From Dicyema japonicum (Eukaryota > Dicyemida > Rhombozoa > Dicyemidae), in assembly GCA_011109175.1 (NCBI GenBank), contig RDEW01000084.1:24862-88861 (forward strand): 64,000 bases of DNA, written 5' to 3'. A model generated the notes under the pieces. It was not told the DNA's origin. It ran no database searches and was given only the letters and a program-made list of their open reading frames with translations. Positions 33,552-45,955 of this stretch are shown here, piece by piece. A program made the translations under genes and the position numbers. The stretch's first letter is position 1; each line of letters begins with the position of its first letter.

Positions 33552-33824
33552 ATGAATAGTACCAGGTTCATAGAAATATTGTGGCCAGAAATCATTAAAT
33601 TGGAGTCACGTGGAAACTGCTTTCTTTTATTATCAAGGAAGGAGTTGGAAGAAAATAAATATTACATTTTTGATCTAAAAAGCTCCACAGAAGCGAAATA
33701 TCTGTTAAAATATAGCACAGAATGCCACTGTTTTTTTCAGGTTTGTTTTCCCATAAGAAAGACTCGGTTTCTATCCAAGCAGCACTATAGCATCCTCCAA
33801 ACTAAAACGCTTTGTTCCTATTGA
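33552..33824 (+). CDS. Uncharacterised open frame with possible 21-nt intron
   Basis: A 90-codon frame: RFIEILWPEIIKLESRGNCF, NKYYIFDLKSSTEAKYLLKY, STECHCFFQ. A GT-AG stretch of 21 nt (33740-33760) lies after the CFFQ codons. Removing it keeps the frame, so it could be a micro-intron or simply coding. A loose resemblance of NKYYI...Y......C.C to phospholipid scramblases was seen but is too weak to name it. The frame diverges from the acidic frame at 33297-33541 on the other strand. Confidence 0.3.
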   Translation: MNSTRFIEILWPEIIKLESRGNCFLLLSRKELEENKYYIFDLKSSTEAKYLLKYSTECHCFFQVCFPIRKTRFLSKQHYSILQTKTLCSY

Positions 33825-34169
33825 GAATGACTCTCAAGGTGCTAACAAAGTTAGAAATTAGTCTACATTTGTAGAAATCCATAGACAATGAAGCTTCTAA
33901 TACTAGAAACTCTGTGAGTCTATTCTGAAAGTTATAAACTTTTTTCAATTCTGTTTTTCTATCGAATTATCTACTATCGTTGATTCTGTAGCCAATTAGT
34001 TTTACTTTTTTTATTTGTGATTAAGCAGTATTTAAAGTTGTTACTCAATGAATGTCGAGTAAGTAAACGATTCGGTTAATAAACCTCTTTTCCTGACACC
34101 CCCTACGCGATGATTCAGAATCAAACCCTCGATGGAGATTTCAGAAGAATTATTATTAGCACTTATTGC

Positions 34170-34470
34170 TATGTCATAGGACTTTACAAAGCATGTGCAA
34201 CACGAGTTTAGCAAATCACTGGTTTTTCGTCCACTTCCTCCTATTCAAAGCCGCAGTGCGTAACCAGTCAAGATCCGTCCCATTATTTGAGGTCCTGTCG
34301 AGAACGACTGGCAGTGTCATCCTTGGGCGACCACGGAAACGGGGGGCTTCCAACATGAAGTATTCTCCATGGCTACGTTTCGCGGGGGTATCTAGGTACA
34401 GTCGCAGAATGTGGCCGAAAAGCCTCCTCGTACAACTGTATGTACAATTGTTTTTCATTCATATCTGAAG
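34170..34470 (-). mobile_element. RTE-like LINE C-terminal tail
   Basis: Minus-strand frame RLFGHILRLYLDTPAKRSHG, then FRGRPRMTLPVVLDRTSN and LDWLRTAALNRRKW, the common APE-type LINE tail. It is a distinct variant from the 1725/8865 subfamily (different spacing after FGHILR). Confidence 0.75.
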
Positions 34471-34632
34471 GATGAAGAAACCAAATGTTGCAAGCGTGGC
34501 GAGGATTATAGAATAATCTTGACTGCTGATCAGAAAAATTTAATACGGCAGGGTTGATGAAGATGCAACAATGACTTTGAAGGCGTTGGAAAATAAAACT
34601 GTGCAAGGAGATGGAGATATTTGTAAGGACAA

Positions 34633-35522
34633 GTACAGTGCGACCTCGAATTGGGGAAACCCAAATAGCGGAAAACCCTCTTTTTTTTAGGAAAACCTTG
34701 CTTTTGGGGAAATATTTCTCAATCCCTAAAAATAAGATGATTTTTTAAAGAAATAAACCCCCTACTGGGGAAAATTTTATATTATCATAAACGATTCATT
34801 AAAAAATATTTCTATAATTTTTGATTTGTTATTATTTTATTTATTCTAACTTGTTTTACCAAATTTAATCATCAATAATTTTAAAATTTATTTAACCTGG
34901 CAAGTTACCTACTTAACCAATTAACCTGGTAAGGAATTGTAATTATCAATTTTTAAAGTTATTCTATAAATTTTAGAAAGCGAATACCTAGAAACTATAT
35001 CAAAGTGAAAAGATCAGAATTTGCAAGAATATACAGTCAGGTCTCTATAAGGATAAATTGATTTGTGAAAGATTTAACATCTCTAAAGAAATGCTATACC
35101 GACAAAAAAAGGAAGGAATCTTAGCTCAAGGCTTCTCAACATCCGAAGGGACAACTGGATACGAATTGAATGCCCAAGTTTACGAGATTTTTCGTAATCT
35201 CAGGTCGAAAGGTTTTTCAATCAATGGGCCAACCTTAAGCTAATTGCACGTAAAATTGCATGTAGAAATTCAAAATCAAGATTTCACTGTTTTCAATGGA
35301 TAGCTTTACAGATTTAAAAAGCAATTCGAAATAAAATTCAAAATATTACATGGCGAATCACAATCAGCTGATAAAGGAGGTCCGGAAACTTCCGATCGAC
35401 TTTCAATGATTTTGAGAAATAAAAAACATTTTCAATTGTGATGAAACTGCATTATTTTATAAAACCGTTTTTAAAAAAAGTTTTATTAAAAGAAATGAGT
35501 CACAAAGCGGATATAAAATAAG
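34633..35522 (+). mobile_element. pogo/Tigger-like DNA transposon, 5' part
   Basis: Begins CAGTGCGACCTCGAATTGGG, a pogo/Tigger-type terminus. At 35058-35243 a frame reads ICERFNISKEMLYRQKKEG and VYEIFRNLRSKGFSINGPTL, the CENP-B-like DNA-binding half of pogo transposases. Further worn frames give a FNCDETALFYKT-like block (35430-35465) and GYKIRKER up to the SINE insertion. The catalytic domain continues after the SINE at 35765. Frameshifts are present. The right terminus was not found. Confidence 0.7.
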
Positions 35523-35534
35523 AAAAGAACGTAT
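35523..35534 (+). repeat. Target-site duplication, left
   Basis: AAAAGAACGTAT, repeated at 35753-35764 on the other side of the SINE. Confidence 0.85.
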
Positions 35535-35752
35535 CTTTTTCTTCTGTGAGTGTCCTTTTTAGACAATCAGTTTCGCAGTGAGTATCCACTGATGACGGCG
35601 TCACTCGTCAAACCCTTTCTGCATCGTAGATGTGTGGAACCTTCCACAGGTGAGATTCGAACCCGTAGCCAAAGCCACTTATGCCCGACACCTAACCAAT
35701 ATGCCACCTGCCTATGCGGAGCTATAAATACTATTATATTATAAAAGAACGT
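35535..35752 (-). repeat. tRNA-derived SINE, copy 5, with 5' inversion
   Basis: Bases 35535-35706 are the SINE head and body in minus orientation (TCACTCGTCAAACCCTTTCT, B box GAGATTCGAACCC). Bases 35707-35752 are the SINE 3' end in plus orientation (TGCCTATGCGGAGCTATAAA). The whole is bounded by the 12-bp duplication AAAAGAACGTAT. An inverted 5' part joined to a sense 3' tail within one pair of target duplications is the product expected of twin priming. Confidence 0.85.
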
Positions 35753-35764
35753 ATGACACTTTTT

Positions 35765-35830
35765 TGTGTTGCAGTTACACAGGAGAAAAATATAAACCGC
35801 TTATAATTGGACGTGCGAAGTCAGTTTCGC
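35765..35830 (+). mobile_element. pogo/Tigger-like transposase, continuation after SINE
   Basis: The frame resumes with FCVAVT..EKNI and PLIIGRAKSV, close to the 'LLCCNADGSEKLPPLVIGKSK' type block of pogo transposases. It then runs out into R2-like LINE sequence at 35845. Confidence 0.6.
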
Positions 35831-35844
35831 CCCAATAGCACAAG

Positions 35845-36140
35845 GAATTCCATTTACCGACTCAAAAGGAGATCAACGGCACACAGGAGAAAGTACGAGA
35901 CTTGGTAACTCCCTTTCCTCAAAAATGAAGAAGAAGAACATTCAGGTTTTCTATGTGCATTCTTTCACCAAGACAAAAGTCATGAAACCAAAACATCCTG
36001 ATTCCAATCCTCGTTTTCTTTGAATGGCCCGGACAAATTTGGAGAGATAGTAAATTGTAAACTATTTGAAGAGCGGCGTTGCGCGTCGTTGCCAGCGACG
36101 ATACTGTCATGGCTGCGACGCCTGAGGCATGTGCCCTGTG
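35845..36140 (+). mobile_element. R2-like LINE, N-terminal linker copy
   Basis: Close to the minus strand of 770-1045 (STQKEINGTQE, PEN.ER, RAALRVVASDDTVM and MAATPEA). Frames shift. It ends abruptly soon after and is followed at 36185 by a LINE 3' tail module, so it may be an internally deleted copy. Confidence 0.65.
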
Positions 36141-36184
36141 ATATTGTTTCCCTAATCTAAATTTTACAACTTTTTAATCAACAG

Positions 36185-36240
36185 GATCACTTAGTTAGTT
36201 TTTTCGGTTTAACAGTGGTTTTTGGAATTAATTTTTAATT
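36185..36240 (+). repeat. LINE 3' tail module
   Basis: ACTTAGTTAGTTTTTTCGGT then TTAACAGTGGTTTTTGGAAT followed by AT-rich sequence. It is nearly the same as the minus strand of 58690-58738. Confidence 0.6.
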
Positions 36241-36554
36241 TAATAATTCTGGCATTCTATTAAAGATATTGTAGGAACAACAACTTCCATTTGAGAAAAC
36301 GGGGGAATTGGTAGGCCACCATTCTGAAGGTCATAGAAGGTTAGAGAATGTTCTCTTCCACGCAGAACTTTCACTGAGCGCCATCACAATAACAGGTGAA
36401 CCACATGACACCACGTTGTTTCTCTCAGCTCAGATATTAATCCTGTAAGCCGACAGAATGTTACCCCGATCGTATAACAAAACATTCAATCCGAAACTAT
36501 CTTGAAGAATCCTGGCACTTAACAAGAAAAGGGATGCCTTGAAAAAAAACCGGA

Positions 36555-37440
36555 ATGCAATCAGATGACTCTATATTCTTTATACGTTCTTTCAATTACA
36601 GAATTTTCCAACTAATTCGCGCTAAACTCAGACACAAGTGGAACCGCCTTGTTGGTCAACTATGCCACAAAAACTCGTGTGGCACCTTCTGGAAGATACT
36701 GAAAAGTATCAAAAGTCTTATAAACGAAGATGGCGGCGGAGTGGAAACCGTTACCCCTATTTGCCTCAGAACATGAACGGAAACATGCAAATAATCTTAT
36801 GAAATATCATGTGTCGATCAGTCATAAGAATTTCTCTTGCTCTTTGTATGTCAAGCGATGAGGTCCATATAAGACAACTTATATTGCCTTCTTCACTCCC
36901 TATGATGTGCCTTCTTCAATCCTTATCTCCATAACTAGCCCCTTTTTCAAAAGTGTTGGATAAGTTTGCATTAATGCTAATTTCCCCTGTTCTACAATTG
37001 CCCAATTTTCAATATGGCTTCAGAGCAGGCCGTTCTACAACGACTCATTTGGAATTTGTCTCCTAGATCATCACAGACAGGTTTAACATGAAGACGCATT
37101 TACAGACGGCTCTGGTGTTTATCCATATACCTTCGACTCTGTTTAGAGGACACTCCATAAGGCATATGCAATCGGAATTCATATCCATCCCCAGTTTTCT
37201 TTCAGAAAGGGCGACGTTGAGAAATGGCATTTTACGTATCTGCAAGGAAACCCATTCAGAGATGCGAGGAATGCGGAGGAATTCAGATCGAAAATAAAAA
37301 AGTGCATTCCGATAGAACACTCCCGGAGTGCAGTTGGATCGCGGGTGGAGTATTCGATAAGAATTTGAGAGATGTTGGAAGCTGGGATCATCTAATTAGT
37401 GATTTTCTTTCTTGGTGGTCTTGGGGTTTTAAAAATAAAA
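36555..37440 (+). mobile_element. Jockey-like LINE, internally deleted
   Basis: Frame 36555-36776 reads HKWNRLVGQLCHKNSCGTFW then KILKSIKSLINEDGGGVE, matching 22560-22680. After 36900, frames give QFSIWLQSRPF.. with STTTHLEFVS, then jump to the C-terminus (FRISARN, ATLRNGILRICKETH) and the 3' UTR ending GGTGGTCTTGGGG at 37430. The RT palm between them is missing. Confidence 0.7.
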
Positions 37441-37724
37441 AATAAAACTTCCATTTGAGTGGGGATTTATAAAATGGACTAATAATGATTATTTTCATAC
37501 CATTTTACAACACATTTGCAAAGGATCAATTCTTGTGTTTTCAGATTCCTGAACGAGATATTTGCGTTTCCTTTGAGTTCATAATTTAATGCGCAAACTG
37601 TCTGTTTTTCGTTATAGACTACTCACCAGAAGTCGAATCCACCTTTAAAAATGAAGAAATTTATTGTGTTAGAACTATGACATAGTACACCATAATTACG
37701 TCACCACCTCAACATTCAGATCAG

Positions 37725-37930
37725 TCAGTCTTCAAAGGTGAACACGAAGGGCAAGGTGACGACTGCCTGCCAGGCCTTGTATAAGTACTGAGACCCATTT
37801 GTGACCACAGGTTTACCCGAATTTCACGAGGTAAGGAAAATTCGCGACCAAGTAACCTTTGAATCCAAGGCTTCTGATCACGTTCGTTGATACCTTGTCG
37901 TGGATATTTTGATGCAGTATTGAGTATCCT
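37725..37930 (+). repeat. Dispersed repeat B, copy 2
   Basis: Matches 12228-12440 (GGTGACGACTGC, CTTGTATAAGTACTGAGACC, GTTTACCCGAATTTCACGAG, GTAAGGAAAATTC). It lies directly upstream of the endonuclease region of the RTE-like LINE and may be its 5' UTR. Confidence 0.55.
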
Positions 37931-38089
37931 CAATTTAGATCTATTATAAAGTAATGAAGAAATTATAGCTCTAAAATGATGTCAGATAGGATTACTTTAT
38001 TTTAAAATGTCTTAATAGAATCCTATCAGTTCTATTATAATCTCTAAAATCACATACTAAGGATCCAAGGACAATAAACAAATATTCCG

Positions 38090-41000
38090 TTAGTTATCGG
38101 TGCTGTTATGTGCGGACATCCAACGATATTGAATATATGTATGCTGTCTCCAGGAAACTAAAGTCCCAATGGCCTGGATGTAAAAATGAACGGGTATTGA
38201 CTGCTCTTTTGCCATCAGACTGCTGATATTATGAGATGGGTACGCTATATGCGTGGACGCAGCTGTTGTGGCTCATAGAGCATGGAGTATCAACGACAGG
38301 ATTGCCATCCTCCAATTATGCCTTGGAAACAACCGTAATACTACTCTATCGATTATCAATGTATATGCACCACCACAGTGAGGGTATCCGCCAACGCAGA
38401 GGAACTTGACAATTTCTACTCGTCCTTATCATCGGCTTACTCATCCCTGTCAAGCTCCACATGCTTTATAACGGGAGACTGGAATTCAAAAGTGGGGAAA
38501 AAGCAGGACGAATCAAATTGTTCGGGCAGCCACGCTCGAGGGATCAGAAATCTGTCTGGGGAAGCACTCATACACTTCTGTGAGTCATTCGGTCTGTTTC
38601 TCTGTAACACGGCATTCCGACATGCACTCGACATATTACGACGTGGACGAGGCAGAGGAGAGATTCCTGTAGAAATCGAGTCCATATATTTAACCAAATC
38701 GACTACATACTATGCAGGCAAACACAGAGGGGCTACTCGAACGTACAGTGGCATGATGACTTCGAGTGATCACAGACTAATAGCAGCACTTCTCATTCTA
38801 AAGCGATGCTTTGGAATCTCTGGAGCACTGGCAGTACGCGGAGCAGGACCTTGCCGTGAGGCTCTATGTGCTTACGACAATACCCGTAAAAGTACGGCGT
38901 GAAAATATCGAAACTGTTGGAAAATGTCGACAAGAATGTCACCGGGCAGCTATAAATATTTCTATCATAATCAGGCAGGCTGCTGTGATGGTAGTGGGAA
39001 ATAGCCTAAGGAGGTTCAAGTGAACTCTTGACAAAGAAATATAAGAACTGTCAAAATTCCAAAGGAAACTCTTAATCGAATCGTCAGCTTGACAAGCCAA
39101 ACTGACTATCTTGAAATAGAACTTAACAGAATCAAATACAAAATCAAGAGAGGAGTGAGGGAACTAGTCCAATATACAGTGGATTACTTGGCAAAAGACC
39201 CTAACGGTACAAACATGGTGCAAAAATGTTTGCTGCTGTTAAACAATTATTACTCAATACCAGACCGGAAAGAATCCAATTCTTGATAATACAGGAAAAG
39301 TATTAATAAACAGCCAGGAATCATCAAACAAAATTGCTGTTTTCTACAAAAAACGACTAAATCTCAATGAACACATGGAACTGTTCGAAGGAATTCCCAG
39401 AGACTTGAATCAAAGCATCAGGCATTACGAAGTCGTTTCAGCCTTGGGTAACTCAAAATGGCAGAGCCTTGGACCGACGGACGTGAATGCAGAATTATTG
39501 AAATACGCGCCAGGCTGAGTTAATCTGTACAGTCCTGAACAGGAACGTTCAAATGTCACAGTCTATTTGATGCGGGGAATGGAACCTTGATCCCAATTCA
39601 GAAACCTGGAAAGGAAAGAGGATCTAAACAGCCTACGCCCGATTACAATAATGAATACGATAAGGAAAATACTCTCCCTTGTTGTGATGGATCGTATTTC
39701 AATCCCTGTAAATGAGTTCCTGAACCAAGGTCAAAGTGGATTCAGACCTGGAAGGTCGACGGCAGACGTTGTATGGAGCCACAAGTGGATGTGTGCAATG
39801 TGCCAGAAACACAAGAAGAAATCTCAATCCTTAGAATTGACTTATCCGTGCCTTCGACACTATCAACCGCAATAAGCTAATGCACGTAATGGAGAGTATT
39901 CTAGACGAGGATGCATCACGTAGGATCATATTTTTATTCTCCAACATATCGCTATCAGTGCGCGTGGGGAATTACAACTCAACAAGAGTCAAAACCAAAA
40001 CTTGCACATTTCAGGGCGACTTGTTATCCCCGTCCTATTCATAATTTACCTGGAGGCTGCCCTAAGACCTCTTCGGAAAAAGAATTGTTTCTTTAACGTG
40101 ATGGAAGATAATTTTCGTCTGCCGGGATAAAGATACGCTGGAAACTATACTAAAAGAGATCCCTCAAGGCTTGGAGGGACTGGTCCCTGGTAATAAACCC
40201 GGACAAAACGGAAAGAACTACCATATCCCGCCTGGGGACGAGAAACGAGGAGAAGTGGAGAACATGCAAGAAAGTTGGATCTCTCCTTGGGGACTCGGAG
40301 GACGTTATCCGAAGGAAAGTGCTGGCTGTTGCCTCCTTCAAAAAAATGTGGACGATCTGGATGAGGCGAAAGTACATAGGAACCCGTCTTCGAATTCGAC
40401 TGTACAACTCATTTGTCGAACCAATCTTGCTCTACAACGCGGGACCTGGGGCCTAACCGCCAAAGAACTAGAGCAGCTCAATTCCTTCCACAGAAAACAA
40501 CTGCGACTACTCCTGGGAGTTTACTGGCCAAACAGATAACCAACGACGAGCTATATAGAATTACTCAAACAATAAAGATTGGGAATAAAGCTATTTCTGC
40601 GAAGTGTCAGCTCTTTGGACATATCCTAGGAACTTCGGAAATGGCACCGGCCAATCAGGCCATGAAATCATACTTTTTTGTAAACAAAACAACGTATCGA
40701 GATCGACAAAGAACAACTTTGCCGTCGACGCTCGATAATGAACTCATTTGCATAGGAAGAAAACTGAAAACAGGAGAGGATCTGGATGATTTGAGGGCGG
40801 ATGCGAGAACAGGGGAGGATGGAAACGACTCACAGCGCGTGTCCAGAGATGCATGGCAAAAGTGGAATCTCAAATTAGATAACTTTTCTAGTTCCACGGA
40901 CATTGCTATTAATAATTATAATATCGTTGTTGTTAGTTTTAAAGTACTGAAAATCAAAATTGTAGATCAAACATACTCTAAGAAAACGATAACAACTCAA

Positions 41001-41130
41001 TCAGCACTAAAGTACTACTTATTTGACTATGAGCTTTATTATAATGAACATGTTCAATCAGGTCGTAGTTTCAGGATATTCTGCAAATACTGCTAATATA
41101 AAATATAATTACTCTGTCCATGGCTACGCT
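38090..41130 (+). mobile_element. RTE-like LINE with endonuclease, RT and tail
   Basis: The longest LINE in the window. Endonuclease blocks: ISIINVYAPP (about 38350), ITGDWNSKVGKKQDES and FCESFGLFLCNTAFRHALDI (38378-38640), NQIDYI (about 38690). RT blocks: LRPITIMNTIRKILSLVVMD (39650), NQGQSGFRPGRSTADVV, a CAFDTINRNKLM-like block (39850), and FQGDLLSP (40010). The YADD region is unreadable. Tail: LNSFHRKQLRLLLGVYWPNR, NDELYRITQTIKIGNK and QLFGHIL (40440-40640), with the last open frame to 41096. Many frameshifts and stops occur, for example at 39518 and 40045. Order and content fit an APE-type RTE-like LINE. Confidence 0.8.
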
Positions 41131-41559
41131 GGAAATGGTCTCTAAGAAAATTAAACCTTTTGTTACTTGGTGATGACTTCCTTCCCTCTCTTACGTTGAT
41201 TTATTATATTTTCACCCCCAATTGAATATCCACACATTGAAAGCACCCACCAGCCCCAATAGATTTACGTAAGAAACAAATCGAAACGGACACTTCACAT
41301 TAGTTAGTTACTGTCAATGATGTATGACCGACATTCATCCCGTAGCCACTACCAAGCAAACTATTTGGTAGTTGCTTGGTAAGGGAAATAAGTCGGATCT
41401 GTTGCTACAAATGTAGGCAGTTTGTGATCCACATGAAAACTACTGTACAGGATTGGACAATCGTCCTCGCCACTATGCCCACCATGCTTTCTTAACGACC
41501 AGGGATATCTCTTCACTTGTCCGGATCCACTTACTAGTTTTCTTCAGATTCAAATATAC

Positions 41560-42230
41560 ACGTAGGATTTTTCGGAGCGTCCGCTCTTGGCTGTAAAGTT
41601 TTGTTAGCCACCGGTTTCTTTCACTTGAAAGGACTGGGAACAGCAGTGAGATACTTGATGGCCTACGTCCAAGACATACAAATGACCTTATTTATGTAAA
41701 TATTGTCGATGTTGGAAACACTCTAATGGACTCAATAAAAGCTCGAGATTTTGACTTTTCACTTGAACTCTTGTTCACTTCCAGGCTGATTACTTTCAGG
41801 AAGCATGGCAGGACCATCGCTATTGGGAATATCCTGAGGCGCATGACAACTAAAATTGCTGCTAGAGTCCACTTTGACCACTGATCTTTGCCCGGGAATC
41901 GATACCACTGCCTCGTTAATTAGAGCTCAAATAAATGTATGGTACGTCGACGATGCCACAATTTGAGGGGATTGGAAAACAATGGCGGCAGAGGTTAAGT
42001 CCACCATTTCTGATCTTGCATGCTACGGACTATACCAAATCCTTCAAAATGCAAAATTATCAATGTGTGCACTGACAAATAATTCTCTTAAATTCTCGAT
42101 ACAGTTTCTGTTTTCCTCCGGGAGATATCAGTTACAAAGAGAGAAGATGTTATTTTCCTATGATCCCCTCTATTGCCATAGAAAAGTCCATCCTATATGA
42201 AAAAAAAGTCTGCAAGAACTTTTCTCCACA
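41560..42230 (+). mobile_element. R2-like LINE RT fragment
   Basis: Broken frames give ELLFTSRLITFRKHGRTIAI then GNILRRMTTKIAAR, the 'RPIAVG..LRRL..K' block. Later comes NVWYVDDATI followed by a stop codon and GDWKTMAAEVKSTISDL. The segment between these is shortened. Same family as 14768-15900. Confidence 0.7.
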
Positions 42231-42879
42231 ACCTAATGATGATTAAATCTCATGCATAACTTTTTCTCCACAACCTAATGATGATTACGTATCTATTGGA
42301 AAGGATTGATAAGGACTTCAAATTAGAAGGTACTAAATATTTCCCTCGATGACTGGGTGGTTGCAATGTAAGCTTTCACATCAAATTCATAAAAGTAACT
42401 CGTGCATGCAGGAATTGCGTCGGATCTCGGGGCGAGCACAGAGTAAAGGTGAAATGGCTTCCTAAGGAGGCCTGGATTACCTAACAGTAACGTGTTCCCT
42501 CCTATTTTTGGTTTTAAATAAATTATGATATAACCTTACGATATAAATAATCCTGCCATAATTTATATTCAGCCGCGTGATTCAATGTTTTCCCTTTCAA
42601 ATATATTTTTCCAGATCTTCAAACTATTCCTTTCCCTTAACCCTAACCTCAAGAGTCTGATTCAGCTTTTCTTCACTCTCCACTCTTATCCTCACCTCAC
42701 CAACCATTGTATCGGTAAGTTTTCCAATCAGAGTTAATTTCTTACATCATCCCTGTCAACTTTCGTCAGAGACTTTTCTTCGGCTTATTTAATGTTGAAG
42801 ACGACCGTAAAAAGATGGCGGCACAATCTAAGAATTCTTCCAGTCCCTAAATCTATCACGTATCCCTTTGTCTCAGAAA

Positions 42880-43145
42880 ATGGTGAATCGTTTGTATATG
42901 CGAAACCGTGCGAAAACGACTTTAATCAGCTCAGACACTCCTACGTCGATTTATATATACTTTCTCCTTAATTTCAAATATAAAGTGATCACTTTCCGAG
43001 TATGTGATATTTATTAGCTCCGATTTCTTTATATTTATCTCAAGTCCGAGGTTTCGTAGTGCCGGCACGGCATGCGACAGAACGTCGTGTACTTTTCTCC
43101 ACGACCCTCCAATTGTGGCGTCATGGAGATACCAAAGGTTTACCT
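42880..43145 (-). mobile_element. R2-like LINE RT fragment with mutated active site
   Basis: The minus strand reads LWYLHDATIGGSWRKVHDVL and LRNLGLEINIKKSELI, the active-site block and the following helix. The first catalytic Asp is His (LHD in place of LDD). Ends near 43142, matching the sequence at base 1-30 of the window (the same CCAAAGGTT junction region). Confidence 0.7.
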
Positions 43146-43149
43146 ATTT

Positions 43150-45485
43150 TTAAATAATACAGTATTTACGTTTATTTTAATGGAGATGCTGGTTATCCGA
43201 GGGACAAAAAACACTCGTTTTTTAAACTAACTATTAGCTGGAGATGTATATTATTATTTATTAATGTGTAGATTTTTAAAATTAGACAATTTAGTTGTAT
43301 TTTGTAAGTGACGATTTATCAGACTGTGACATAGTATTAACAAAAATTATTAAAAAAAACGAAATCAATTATTTCCTAAATTTTTATCAAAATCCGAGAT
43401 CTCCCTTCGAACTTTATTAAAGAAATATTGTCCCACGGCCTCTGGAATCCAATCCTGGTAGTAAAACTCTGAGTGCCTTTCATTTTCCACATTCCTCTCA
43501 GAACCAGAGACAACCTACAACACCCTTATCCGCACCTCAAAATCATTAGACTGCGAGGACAGCCACTTGAACATAAATATGACTGGATTCTCAGAAAATT
43601 GGTTGAAAACTCATAACTGATTCTCTAAATGCCGATCTCCTCTATCAGATTGTGGATCTATGATTCAGACCACGTGATACAGTGTCATCATATTCTCCAA
43701 CTGTCTTTGAAGGTCCCGAGTCATCAAGAAAGTATTTGTTGTCTCGACGTCCTCGCAGTTCTAGAATAATCAACCTCACTAACAAATTTAACGAGAATAT
43801 CGAAATACGAGCGATTCACAAGAGTTCGTAGATCAGTCATACAAAATCCACCAAAATCCTATATTATTACAATGTTGAGGACAAATGGGTCCGCTGGAGT
43901 CAGTGATTTCTAAATATCGCTGGAAAGATCGTTAAACGGCATTCATTTGACTCCAAAGACCTATAAGAGTCAAAGGAGTAAACATTGCGAAATTTATCAT
44001 CAGAGAAGATGTGGTATCGGTCTGAATGATCCTGAAGTTTGTTGGTTTTTATTAATGCCACAGCGCTGCAATTATCACTGTGCGTGTGCTGGAAGAAGAA
44101 ATTCCAATTAGGTAGGCGGTCCTTATTTGAAGTTTGAATTTAGGCGGCTAAAAAATTAGTTTGAGGTGGTAACCTAGTTGTAGTGAGAAATTTAGATTTT
44201 ACAGGCTACATCACAGTTTCCTGGCCGACTAATCTGAAATCCTTCAGTTTCTTCACAATTTTGAACTCTGTTCCATTCAAAGAGGTGGTTTTCTGGACCA
44301 TATTGCTCTCGGTCTAGCTCCACGACCAAACTCTTTATAAAAGTCGACATTTTTAGTTTATTTGGAACCTCTTGGGTTATATTTTTGACCTAGAACTTTA
44401 ATTCGTAAAAGAAAACGTCCACTAGCTGACCTTCAATCTTCAAAACCCAGCTGGGTAGAAACTACCCCATACTCTCTCGAATTCATCGCGGCGTGAAAAT
44501 TGAGGTCAAAAATACTCGCAAAGTGGAATTTTTCCAAATAAAATTACAAATTACTGTATTAGTCCTCTTTACGGCTTCGCTTATTTCGAGTTTTTTCCGT
44601 TTTATAAGCCTTTCCAATTTCCTCTCCAATTGAAGAGATTTGTAGAACGAATCTCTGCATTCCATCATCTCCATTATATACTGCGGAGAATATTTTCGTT
44701 TAGACGATTTTGATGCCTGTTTATGAAAATTAGCTCTGTTACTTTTTAGAGTACATGAGACAAAACAAAATTTTTATTTAAAATATTTATTCACTAATTT
44801 ATTTTTAAATTTAATTTTGAATATTTAACTTTTTCAAACTATTTGGTTTCCTGTAGGTTTGGATAGATTTTAGTTAGGATGTCATCTTATAATTATTCTC
44901 CCGCTTCCCTTTCCTCTGTATCTTTCTCGATCGATTAGCGTGACGTCATGTGATCCTTTTCTTGGGAGGTGATCAATGGCGAGTTGTCATTGTAAAGATC
45001 ATTTGTTCTTCTTCCTCCACTCATCATTTCTTGTGGGAGTTCACACAGCTGTGTTTTTGGATGAACTTATGCTTGCCTGGAATGACCAGCATTTCTGCGA
45101 TTGTGAGAACTTGATACACTTGATTTGTTTTAACTTTAATCTCTATGCATCATAGGTAATGAAAACTGCACTTTAAGTAGGACTTTGATATTCTAAAGTT
45201 TATGAATCTCATGTTGGCGGTTCATCTAAAAACTGAGGATGAGGTTTTCGAGTCTTGAGGTGGCACATGGATAATTACTAACGCTATTAATTCTGAATTT
45301 TGCATTTACTTCCACGTGGGATACAATTTTTTAATTGATCGTATTTCAATCGAATATCCACTTATATTTATTATTCGCGAAGTTGATGTTGAAAGAAGAA
45401 ACTTTTATTTTACCCATTTACGCTGGAAAAGTATAAGCAGTTGTACTAAAATCATTTTTATGCTACGTGCATCTCACATTTGCTA
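43150..45485. other. No gene assigned
   Basis: Mixed sequence with short frames. A lysine/glutamate-rich minus-strand frame at 44483-44674 (LQLERKLERLIKRKKLEISE) could be a LINE linker or chance. GC-richer patches near 43490-43900 look like worn element DNA. Confidence 0.35.
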
Positions 45486-45489
45486 CAGA

Positions 45490-45955
45490 ATTGTGGTTTC
45501 CGGATTAAATTTCATTATCCTGAGCTCCCTTGTGCACTATTCCGAATCATCCTCTCCGTCAGCCTCGACCATGGTCCTCTGTTGCGCGCTAGTTCTCTTA
45601 GGTCGTCCGTCGAAGTTAGTCTCATACCAACCGCCGCTAGGTCTTCATTCAAATTTGTCGGAAGTGTCGATCTTTTACTTGCATGGAATTTGGTTCCGGT
45701 GTGTGCGAAGTAGTTGCCCATTGCGACATTTGCGGGGACTTGGTCATTTAGACGTAACACGTGGCCAAAGCGATTCCATCTTGATTTGAAGATATCATCT
45801 GACAGCACGCCGGATTTGCATTTAGTATAAAGGTTAGTATTAGATATCTTCATTGGCCAGTAGATCTTGATTACCGATTTGAGCTGAGCTCTGTGGAAAG
45901 AGTCAAGAAGGTCCATTTCCCTTTTAGGGATTCCCCAAGTTCTTGAGTTGTAGGT
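45490..45955 (-). mobile_element. RTE-like LINE C-terminal tail, intact frame
   Basis: A 133-codon frame, open further upstream (YNSRTWGIPKREMDLLDSFH). Blocks: AQLKSVIKIYWPMKISNTNL, SRWNRFGHVLRLNDQVPANV, AMGNYF, RSTLPTNLNEDLAAVGMRLT, and DDLRELARNRGPWSRL. It is the least damaged tail of this kind in the window and represents a third subfamily. Confidence 0.8.

Noticed and set aside
33552-33824. Phospholipid scramblase exon
   Set aside because: Similarity limited to a few residues around NKYYI and C-x-C; the spacing does not fit well enough to name it.
45316-45789. 157-codon plus-strand frame
   Set aside because: Opposite strand carries an intact RTE-like LINE tail with conserved blocks; the plus frame has none.
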